NCBI GenBank assembly: GCA_004431415.1
Contig: QPMI01000499.1
Span: 124,001 to 188,000 of the forward strand
Length of the DNA: 64,000 bases
Direction of reading: 5' to 3'
Origin: Cyanophora paradoxa
Taxonomy: Eukaryota; Glaucocystophyceae; Cyanophorales; Cyanophoraceae
The notes under the pieces were generated by a model that had not been told where the DNA came from, ran no database searches, and worked only from the letters and a program-made list of their open reading frames with translations. Below are positions 53,154-62,029 of this stretch, piece by piece; within the stretch, counting starts at the first letter, position 1, and each line of letters starts with the position of its first letter. The translations under genes were made by a program, and so were the position numbers.

Positions 53154-56100
53154 CTAGTACTTCCAGAACCGCCGGGCGGGCGGCGCCGGCGCCGTCGCCG
53201 TGGGGGTTTCCGAGGGGCGGACGGGGGCGACGGGCCCCCCCCTGAAGTCCCCGAGGGCCTCCAGGCTCGGCGGCGTCGGCGTCGGCGTAGGCGTCGGCGT
53301 CGCCTCCGCCGCGGTCGGCGTGGGAGTGGCCGTCGCGATGGGCGTCGGCGTGGGCGGCGCCGGGGTGGGCGTGGGCGTGGGCGGGCCCGTCGGGACGAGC
53401 TCAGGTTTTCCTGCGAGCGCGTGAGCTAATTATATAAATTTAATGTGTGTTTAAATTGCGCTGAAATTCGAAAATCTAGACAGCCAGAATTCGAACCCGG
53501 CCGCAGTTTTCGCACGCGCACGCACCATACCAGATGAGGTTGCCGCGAATCTCGCCGCGCGGAAAAGCCGTCGTGTTCAGGTTGTAGTAGAAGCTGCGAA
53601 TACGAAATTGAAGAACAAATTCGCCATCGGCTGCGGTGCAAAACCCGCACACGAGGCGCGAAAAGCAGCGGCAGCGCACCGGTTTCGGACGAAGTAGTTC
53701 ACTTGCACGGGAGTCACATCCGGGATGCAGAACTGCGCGCGAAAATGCTCAGTAATCAATTCCAAGCGCAAGCACTTTACGCGCTTGGTCATGCATATAA
53801 TCATGATCGAAAGCGCGGCGAATTTCGAAAGCTGATCACGAAGCGGACCTCGGAGAGGGGCGGGACGGACTTGGGGAGCTGGAGGCGCTCGACGAGCCCC
53901 GCGGCAAAGCGCCCCTCGTCCTCCGCGTTCTGCGGGGCGGGGCAAACCGACGTCAGAGGGGGCCGCAGAAGCCTCTTAAGTCTACACTAATCCTCGGCCT
54001 CGCCTCGAGGAGGGTGGCGGGCGCCAGGAGCTGCTGGTCGATCACCGGCGTCTGCGGGCTGAGAGCGCATCCAGAGAAATCAGTTCGATTTATTTTAAAT
54101 TAAAGTTTACTGAATGAAATCCAGCGCTAATATAATCAGTGATAGTGTTTTCACAATGAGGCTTATCGCTGTCAGTCAGGCTTTAGATTCGGCCGCGGGG
54201 GATGATATCGATTATATATAATCGACAAATGAACGCAGAAAGCGGATTCGTCTTCGAATCGCGAGCTTGAGGCGGGCCGGGGCCGGGCCGCACTCCCTGG
54301 CGAGGCGGACGGAGACGAGGGCGTAGTAGCGCTCCTGGAGGCCGCCGAGGCCGTCGCGGAGGCGGTAGAGGACGACAAGGACGCGGCCCCAGGCCGAGCT
54401 GATCACGAACGGCACCTCCTGGAAGCCTGCGAAATCACGCAAAAATTGAATGATACGAAATTCAAAGACCGCCCGATCCGAAGCCTTAAGCTTGAGAAGC
54501 GAGGGCACCGTCGGCGACGGCGAGGGAGAAGCCGAGGAGGGAGCCTCCGACGCAGGCCGGCGTCGGTGTCGGCGTCGCCGTCGGCGGCGGGGGCGGGACG
54601 TTCGTCGGCGGCGGCGGTGGCGGCGTCGGCGTCGGCGTCGCCGTCGGCGTCGGCGTCTGGGGTCGAATTATATTTGCGAAACTCAAGAGAGAGTTAATCG
54701 TATATAATTCCAAATGTGGCACCGCAGGCGTCGGGGTCGGCGTTGGCGTCTGTTCACGAGATGCATTTTAGGAGCCCCGAAAGGGTAGAGCTTTGCGGAA
54801 CTAATATTGCGGCACCGGTACCGCTGGCGTCGGCGTCGGCGTCGGGGGCGTCGGCGTGGGGGTCGGGGGCGTCGGCGTCGGCGTCGGCGTCTGAGACCGC
54901 GATAAAATTAAATTAGCGAGACCACCGCTCGCTATTGCTGTATAGATGAAACTTTGCGGCACCTCTGGCGTGGGCGTCGCCGTTGGCGTCGGCGTGGGGG
55001 GCGTCGGCGTTGGCGTCGGCGTTGGCGTCGGCGTGGGCGTCTGAGACCGTGTTGTTTGAAAACCATTGGAGAGAGCACTGCTCGCTTTTGCTGTCAAGGT
55101 TTAAATATGCGGCACTGGCACCTCTGGCGTGGGAGTTGCCGTCGGCGTGGGCGTGGGGGGCGTGGGCGTCGGCGTCGGCGTCTGCCGCCGTAGTCGAGAA
55201 AGCGAAAGAGGGGAAATTAAATTAAAACCAGTATTTAAAGAAGAAGGCTCACCGCTGGCGTGGGCGTCGGCGTGGGCGTGGGTGTGATCATGAGCGGCGT
55301 CGGTGTCGGCGTCGGCGTCTGGGACCGTGGTCAGAAGAAATAGGAATCGCCGCTGCTCGCTATCGAATATCGCGGCCAGGGCTCGCGGCACCGCTGGCGT
55401 GGGCGTCGGCGTGGGCGTGGGTGTGAGCGGCGTCGGCGTCGGCGTCTGGGACGGTGTTCAGAAGAAATAGGAATCGCCGCTGCTATCGAATATCGCGGCC
55501 AGGGCTCGCGGCACCGCTGGCGTGGGCGTCGGCGTGGGCGTGGGTGTGAGCGGCGTCGGCGTCGGCGTCTGGGACGGTGGTCAGAAGAAATAGGAATCGC
55601 CGCTGCTATCGAATATCGCGGCCAGGGCTCGCGGCACCGCTGGCGTGGGCGTCGGCGTGGGCGTGGGTGTGAGCGGCGTCGGCGTCGGCGTCTGGGACCG
55701 TGGTCAGAAGAAATGGGAATCGCCGCTGCTCGCTATCGCATATCGCGGCCAGGGCTCGCGGCACCGCTGGCGTGGGCGTCGGCGTGGGCGTGGGTGTGAG
55801 CGGCGTCGGCGTCGGCGTCTGGGACCGTGGTCAGAAGAAATAGGAATCGCCGCTGCTCGCTATCGAATATCGCGGCCAGGGCTCGCGGCACCGCTGGCGT
55901 GGGCGTCGGCGTGGGCGTGGGTGTGAGCGGCGTCGGCGTCGGCGTCTGGGACGGTGGTCAGAAGAAATAGGAATCGCCGCTGCTCGCTATCGAATATCGC
56001 GGCCAGGGCTCGCGGCACCGCTGGCGTGGGCGTCGGCGTGGGCGTGGGTGTGAGCGGCGTCGGCGTCGGCGTCTGGGACCGTGGTCAGAAGAAATAGGAA

Positions 56101-57701
56101 TCGCCGCTGCTCGCTATCGAATATCGCGGCCAGGGCTCGCGGCACCGCTGGCGTGGGCGTCGGCGTGGGCGTGGGTGTGAGCGGCGTCGGCGTCGGCGTC
56201 TGGGACGGTGTTCAGAAGAAATAGGAATCGCCGCTGCTCGCTATCGAATATCGTGGCCAGGGCTCGCGGCACCGCTGGCGTGGGCGTCGGCGTGGGCGTG
56301 GGTGTGAGCGGCGTCGGCGTCGGCGTCTGGGACCGTGGTCAGAAGAAATAGGAATCGCCGCTGCTCGCTATCGAATATCGCGGCCAGGGCTCGCGGCACC
56401 GCTGGCGTGGGCGTCGGCGTGGGCGTGGGTGTGAGCGGCGTCGGCGTCGGCGTCTGGGACGGTGGTCAGAAGAAATAGGAATCGCCGCTGCTCGCTATCG
56501 AATTTCGCGGCCAGGGCTCGCGGCACCGCTGGCGTGGGCGTCGGCGTGGGCGTGGGTGTGAGCGGCGTCGGCGTCGGCGTCTGGGACCGTGGTCAGAAGA
56601 AATAGGAATCGCCGCTGCTCGCTATCGAATATCGCGGCCAGGGCTCGCGGCACCGCTGGCGTGGGCGTCGGCGTGGGCGTGGGTGTGAGCGGCGTCGGTG
56701 TCGGCGTCGGCGTCTGGGACCGTGGTCAGAAGAAATAGGAATCGCCGCTGCTCGCTATCGAATATCGCGGCCAGGGCTCGCGGCACCGCTGGCGTGGGCG
56801 TCGCCGTGGGCGTCGCCGTGGGCGTCGCCGTGGGCGTCGGCGTGGGCGTGGGTGTGAGCGGCGTCGGCGTCGGCGTCGGCGTCTGAGACCTTGGTCAGAA
56901 GAAATAGGAATCGCCGCTGCTCGCTATCGAATATCGCGGCCAGGGCTCGCGGCACCGCTGGCGTGGGCGTCGGCGTGGGCGTGGGTGTGAGCGGCGTCGG
57001 CGTCGGCGTCTGGGACGGTGGTCAGAAGAAATAGGAATCGCCGCTGCTCGCTATCGAATATCGTGGCCAGGGCTCGCGGCACCGCTGGCGTGGGCGTCGG
57101 CGTGGGCGTCGCCGTGGGCGTTGCCGTGGGCGTCGCCGTGGGCGTCGCCGTGGGCGTCGCTGTAGGCGTTAACGTTGCCGTGGGCGTGGGCGTTGCCGTG
57201 GGCGTACGCGTGGGCGTCGCCGTGGGCGTCGCCGTGGGCGTGGGCGTCGCCGTGGGCGTGGGCGTCGCCGTGGGCGTGGGCGTCGCCGTGGGCGTGGGCG
57301 TCGCCGTGGGCGTGGGCGTCGCCGTGGGCGTGGGCGTCGCCGTGGGCGTCGCCGTGGGCGTGGGCGTTGCCGTGGGCGTCGCCGTGGGCGTCGCCGTGGG
57401 CGTCGCCGTCGGCGTCGCCGTCGGCGTCGCCGTGGCGTTGGGAGTGGCCGTGGGCGTCGGGGTCTGCATGCAAAATGAATTCGAATCAATGAATCACATG
57501 TACATGCAAATTAAAATGAATTCGAATATTTGGCCGGACCGGCGTCGGCGTCGGCGTTGGCGAGGGCGTCGGGGTCGGGGTCGGCGTGCGGCGGCCAAGT
57601 GCGTCGACGGTGGTGTCCGCAGTCGCGCCCGCCCTCACAGGCGCGGCGAACGCAAGCACCACAAGCAGGAGCGCGAGGGCGCGCGGTACCGACATTGACA
57701 T
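53154..57701 (-). CDS. Secreted Thr-Pro rod protein with multiplied exons
   Basis: Extracellular, probably glycosylated rod or wall protein; no named family recognised. About 27 exons join with consistent phases to about 790 residues. Exon 1 (57540-57701): signal peptide [20 protein letters not shown] then [16 protein letters not shown]. Exon 2 (57083-57463, 127 codons): [15 protein letters not shown]... rod. Exons 3-16 (55253-57009): the 14-exon array. Then 55122-55181, 54963-55040, 54822-54890, 54723-54749 (more TP exons). Exon 54509-54656 ends the rod and starts a folded region ([16 protein letters not shown]), continuing in 54311-54426 ([20 protein letters not shown]), about 54004-54051, 53849-53929, 53680-53732 ([16 protein letters not shown]) and 53526-53593 ([20 protein letters not shown]). 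The last exon 53154-53410 has another TP stretch and ends PARRFWKY. One junction (after 54004) needs a GC...AG intron. Confidence 0.8.
55252..57082 (-). repeat. 127-bp tandem array = exon plus intron unit
   Basis: Fourteen tandem units with starts 127 bp apart, except 123, 123, 133, 139 and 169 bp. On the minus strand each unit is a 73-nt intron (GTGCCGCGAGCC...GTCCCAG) plus a 54-nt exon encoding [18 protein letters not shown]. Exons: 56956-57009, 56787-56882, 56654-56713, 56527-56580, 56400-56453, 56273-56326, 56146-56199, 56019-56072, 55892-55945, 55765-55818, 55638-55691, 55515-55568, 55392-55445, 55253-55318. Eleven are 54 nt; the others are 60, 66 and 96 nt, all multiples of three. The 123-bp units lack 4 nt inside the intron, so only the intron tolerates a frame-breaking change. 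Confidence 0.9.
57083..57463 (-). repeat. Hexamer-based repeat inside rod exon 2
   Basis: Degenerate GGCGTC/GGCGTG/GCCGTG hexamers in 12- and 18-bp higher-order units. Translated on the minus strand as (T-P-T-A/T-P)n. One continuous exon with no intron inside, unlike the neighbouring array. Confidence 0.85.
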
Positions 57702-58592
57702 CGCTCCGATCGCGGCCTCCCGCGGTCGATTCCGCCTCATCGTGGTCCTGGTCTGCGCCCCGCGCGCGCATCATGTTCGATATCGTTTTTGAGTTTTGCG
57801 GTGGCGCTAGCGCTGGCCCGGCGCGGCGCGGGGGGGGGCTTCTACACCGACGCGCAACTCTAGATCTAGATCTAGATCTATATCTGGCCCCGGAGTGCGC
57901 AATTGCAAGCGAAGGCCAGCTCAAAACTATGATTTCGATCTTGCGGACGTGGACGCGTATGAGTCGACGTCGCTCACGGCTGCATGCGCGCAGCGCTAGC
58001 TGCAACTGACCACGTAACTGCCGAGCTCGAGAGCCGGTCGATCGCATGCGCACCTTCAAACCTCGCTCCGAATTCCGGCCGCCAAGTGAGCAGATCTAGA
58101 TCTAGAAGCGCTGTGTGCTGTTCGAGCCAGTTTTGCGGTTGCGAACGGTTTGGGGACGCTTGCGGTCGAGATTCAAGGCGCGCCCCTCTCCCTCCCTATA
58201 GCTAGCTCGCTCCTCTCTAGATCTGCACTGCGGCACTAGCTAGCCGCTGAGCTGCTTCGTCCCTGCTTAATTTAAAAATAATTTCCCCTGTCGACATATG
58301 CATATATATACGCGTTCCCTCGAGCCCGTGCACCGGCCCCCGGCCCGGCCCGACCCGGGCCGGTGCCCGCCGCAATTTCGATCTATCGAGAGGGGAACGA
58401 AATATTTGCTTCTCCCCTTGCCGGGTTTCGCGCAATCGCCAGCCGCAAAAATGCGCCCGGGCGCCGCGGCGCGCAATAAAACCCGCGTCGGCCTCAAGTC
58501 GCTGCAGTTCAGCCGAGCACCAGAGCTCGAGCCAAGTAACCGACAGACCCGCTCGCAAGGTGCCCGCGGCCGCATGCGCTCTCGCTTGCGCT
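57702..58592. other. GC-rich region between rod-protein gene and AT-rich element
   Basis: 891 bp with the rod gene's promoter side. Contains (TCTAGA)n-type runs at 57859-57884 and 58091-58102 and a 10-bp GCACCGGCCC/GGGCCGGTGC inverted repeat near 58329-58367. Open frames here have no recognisable domain. Confidence 0.4.
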
Positions 58593-58876
58593 ACACATAG
58601 TAAAATGCGGAGTTTTAACCCTCGGCTTAATCTTAATTGATTTTGTTGATATATCTCGTATATTCTATTTCAATCAATCGATAATCTGTGTATATCTTAT
58701 CGAATATTCATTTATTTCGATTATTTTGTATTCTTTTCGATATTTTATCGTAAATTTCTCTTATTTTCCGATTAGTCTTACTGAGTTAATCGATAATCTG
58801 TATATATTTCCGAATAATATAACTGAATCTCAATTAGATCTTGCCTCTGGTTAAAACTCCGCATTTTACTATGTGT
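58593..58876. repeat. 27-bp inverted repeat flanking 230 bp, at the composition border
   Basis: Arms 58593-58619 and 58850-58876 are exact reverse complements (outer end ACACATAG). The left arm coincides with the GC-to-AT border. No matching short duplication flanks the 284-bp unit, so it is more likely part of the element's terminal structure than an independent MITE. Confidence 0.8.
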
Positions 58877-60826
58877 GATTGGTCTTTTTGTTAATTGATT
58901 TATTCGATATTATATTCATGTACTTTCTCGATTAAATTTAATTAAATTTAATTCATTTAATCGGAAATATATCGCTTAACTCGATTAAGATCCATAAATG
59001 ATTCATTTGTTTATATTAACAAATCGATCTCTTATTGAATTCAATCGTAATTATACATGAAACTTATATGATTTTATCATTGTTTTGTTGAGTCTAAGGG
59101 GGGACCCTTAGGATTTTGGGTGTGACAGGTGTGACAGGTGTGACAGGTCAATCCCAAGGAAAGTCCTAGTGAGAAATTGATTTTTAAAATCCACGGGATA
59201 AACCTGTCACACCTGTCACACAAACCATATTCAGTAAGGACCTCATATATTGTGAAAATCTCAGTGTTAGTTGGTGTTAAATCTTTCAGGCAGCATTTAT
59301 TTGTCAGGCATTAAATCTATCGATTTTCATAAAGTATTTTATTTTGGCTAAGTCATTGTTTGGATTAACAATGAAATTTCAATTTTATAAAAGTTTTCTA
59401 AAAAGGTGCCTGACAATGCCTGACATACTATATTAGTGCCTGACAACTATATTATAGTGCCTGACAAACCATATATGGTAATACTATATGATATAAACTA
59501 CTTTCTCAGTGTTAGTTGGTGTAGTTGATTCAAAAAATGCATTTTATACTCTGATTCATTGTTATTTCCTGTGAAATTTGAGTCAACTCAACCCACTTAG
59601 TCAACCCTTGCATTGAATTCGTAACAAAATCCATATACTATCGATTAATATGAGTCAACCTTGAGTCCACTTAGTATTAAATATTTATCAATGTAAATAT
59701 AAACAAGGGGATTAAGAGGAATGCTTATTGAATATGGTCAGGGTGGACTCACTTTTTATATACAAATCGAATTCCCAAGTAAATTTGACTCTAAACTGTT
59801 AGGTGGATCTTCTAAGTGGACTCAAAATGTTCACTTTGTGATACATGTTAGCTCAAATCCTTACTGTTTATGGTCAGGGTTGACTAAGTGGGGGGAGTTG
59901 ACACATTTTTTGAAATCCTTTTTAGAAAACTTTAGGTCCCAAATATTTCCTGTGAACTTTGAGTCAACTCAACCCACTTAGTCAACCCTTGCATTGAATT
60001 CGTAACAAAATCCATATACTATCGATTAATATGAGTCAACCTTGAGTCCACTTTAATATAAATATTATATAATAGGGGGAATCTAGGGGAGATGCTTACT
60101 AAATGCAATGTTAGATTGATGTTTTCATATATGTGATCACGTTTATCGAAGCAATACAATATAGCGGAATATAAGATATCATACGTTGATCGAATTGATA
60201 AGTATATGGTTAAAACTCGCGATTTTTGAGTTATAATCGAATTTAATCGAATTATTTTGAATTTCAAAACTCGCTTTAATCGTAATAGCGATGTATACAC
60301 ATCGAGATTCGTATATGTGATTGCAAGTTATTGTTATGTATTATATATGTGATTATATGTTATGTTTGAATTTCGACTCGGAAATCCAAGCGCCTTAACC
60401 GCTGAGCCAAAAGCGACTTACTTCCAAGTCGACTCCTGGGCTAGTGTTTCACCAAGTCCACTATGGCAAGTGACTTTCGCATCTTCAAACTGTTATATCT
60501 CATCACCAGATCATCAAAACGCAACGTTCTGCATAGCGCTGTGAAGCGCTTGATAAGATCTTCAAGACTATGTGTATATCATATGCATATATGTATATCA
60601 GTCATACATATATTTGGAAAAAACGAGTTTTCGCCTAGCAAACTAGCTAGTTTTGGTCCTTTCTCTTAGTGTTCTTTGAGGTTTAGGGGCTGTATATGAC
60701 TCCTTAGTAGTCTGAAAGTCATTATACCATCTCTGGCTATTCACTTCTGAAAGTTTCTGTGTGCCTGCTATAGTGAGCTTTTGAGTTCCCTGTTAACTTT
60801 CCCAGCCTTCTCCTTCCTAGCCTCTA
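58877..60826. other. AT-rich non-coding part of the element
   Basis: About 1.95 kb with no supported gene. Holds TGTGACAGG tandem copies (59119-59148) and their inverse (59202-59221), repeated TGCCTGACA words (59302-59470, both orientations), and a 109-bp direct repeat (59564-59672 and 59945-60053). Frames at 59721-59981 and 60362-60669 are not convincing. Confidence 0.6.
59564..60053. repeat. 109-bp direct repeat, copies 381 bp apart
   Basis: 59564-59672 and 59945-60053 are nearly identical (start ATTTCCTGTGAA, end GAGTCCACTT). The segment between them also contains diverged GTGGACTCA / GTTGACTAAGTGG words related to the repeat. Confidence 0.85.
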
Positions 60827-62026
60827 TTAAAGGCTTATCTGGGCTTCATTAGCAGCTTCTATGCCCTCTCTTCTTATAGCAGCATCAACCCTAGCTTCCT
60901 CTTTGGCTTGCTCTAAGGCATCTACTGTAGGGGTTTCCAGATACTCAACTGCATTCACAGGCAACAGCTCATGGAATGCAAACCTGTTATCTATGATCTC
61001 TCCAGTGGGACTCCTTAGCTTAAACTTAAAGCCTTCCCTACTATCAACAGTGTAAACCATCCTAGACCAATTGTTACCCTGTTTAGCAAAGGGATTCTTC
61101 TCAACTTTCACTCTAACAAACATGCCAGGCTGCATGGTATCAAGATAAGCTATTGATTTCTTGAATCTTTCATCTTCTAATCCCACTATATACCTATAAT
61201 GCTCCTCTGTAGTTTCACCTGGCTTCATCTTAGTAGCTGAGTGAACTGTATTATTGTAATTATACTCAATATCACCTAACACATCAAAGAATCTAGCTGT
61301 ATTATTGGCTATGCAGTAGTTTGTGATCCGTCTCTTAATCTGCTTGTTAAAGGCTTCAATTCGACCTTGGCTCCTATGGTCTGCAGTTCCACTCACTTGG
61401 TGTTCTATGTATTTACTAGATAAATACTCCTGGAATATTCGATTTTGGAATTCACTCCCAGCATCTGATTGAACCTTTACTATGGGTCTTGCTACTCTCA
61501 TCTCAAGCTGTTTAAATGCAGCTAATGTAGTGAGAGCTGATTTATCCCTTATAGGTATGATATATCCAGTTCTCAGTGTTGATTCCATTGCAGTCATAAA
61601 TGTATCATAGCCATTGTTTTGTTTCTTATAAGCTGGGAAAAAGAGCAAATCAATCACATAGGTATCAAGGGGTTGCCTTATTGGAACCATGGGATCTCTC
61701 TTTCTAGATATAGCAGGTGCATTGATCTGAACTACCTCTTGCTTTTTATAGAACTCTTGCAACTGCTTGTAGGATTCATCTGGTAACTCAGCCCTCATAG
61801 CTTGAAGCCCTTTGTAACCAGTTCTCACATCATAGAATCTCTTGGCAATCTTGCTAGTTTCTTTCACTGCAATAGCAACTGGGATCTCTACTGGGACAAG
61901 CTCTTTCATTTCAGACTTTTTAACAATTCGAGATTCCCCTTTTTCCTCCTTTGGAACTGTGATAGGCAGTAGGTTACCTTGTAGTTGCTCAGTGGTTCTC
62001 CTAACTATTCTTCCAGTTGCTGGCAT
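60827..62026 (-). CDS. rve-family DDE integrase of a Polinton-like element
   Basis: Retroviral-type integrase that would insert the element's DNA into the host genome. It is 399 residues, uninterrupted, with ATG at 62026. The RNase-H-like core has D126 (in DTYVIDLLFFP), D188 (VQSDAGSEF) and E224 (HRSQGRIEAFNK), giving the canonical D-D-35-E spacing. After the core, a region typical of these integrases follows (EYNYNNTVHSATKMKPGE), then an SH3-like C-terminal domain (GMFVRVKVEKNPFAKQGNNW, about residues 285-340). No chromodomain is evident. The start lies 3 nt after the stop of the polymerase frame and in the same frame. The open frame contrasts with the broken polymerase. No intron is needed. 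Confidence 0.85.
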   Translation of the reverse strand: MPATGRIVRRTTEQLQGNLLPITVPKEEKGESRIVKKSEMKELVPVEIPVAIAVKETSKIAKRFYDVRTGYKGLQAMRAELPDESYKQLQEFYKKQEVVQINAPAISRKRDPMVPIRQPLDTYVIDLLFFPAYKKQNNGYDTFMTAMESTLRTGYIIPIRDKSALTTLAAFKQLEMRVARPIVKVQSDAGSEFQNRIFQEYLSSKYIEHQVSGTADHRSQGRIEAFNKQIKRRITNYCIANNTARFFDVLGDIEYNYNNTVHSATKMKPGETTEEHYRYIVGLEDERFKKSIAYLDTMQPGMFVRVKVEKNPFAKQGNNWSRMVYTVDSREGFKFKLRSPTGEIIDNRFAFHELLPVNAVEYLETPTVDALEQAKEEARVDAAIRREGIEAANEAQISL

Positions 62027-62029
62027 CTC

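Noticed and set aside
56698-57698. Plus-strand open frames of Gly-Val repeats (VGVGVAVGV) in the 127-bp array
   Set aside because: They are the antisense of the Thr-Pro exons; the hexamer repeat keeps every frame open, and the splice sites, signal peptide and phase agreement are all on the minus strand.
53154-57701. CRISPR-like array reading of the regular 127-bp repeat
   Set aside because: Eukaryotic context, no unique spacers (the whole unit is repeated), and the unit resolves into exon plus intron.
58593-58876. Independent MITE with 27-bp terminal repeats
   Set aside because: No target-site duplication flanks the 284-bp unit, and its left edge coincides with the composition border, so it fits better as part of the larger element.
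59721-59981. 86-codon open frame in the AT-rich block
   Set aside because: It overlaps the 109-bp direct repeat, has no recognisable domain and its end is made of repeat sequence.
60365-60425. tRNA-like stretch on the minus strand with a good A box (TGGCTCAGCGG)
   Set aside because: The B box is imperfect and I could not form a 7-nt anticodon loop or an acceptor stem; at best a degenerate tRNA or SINE head.
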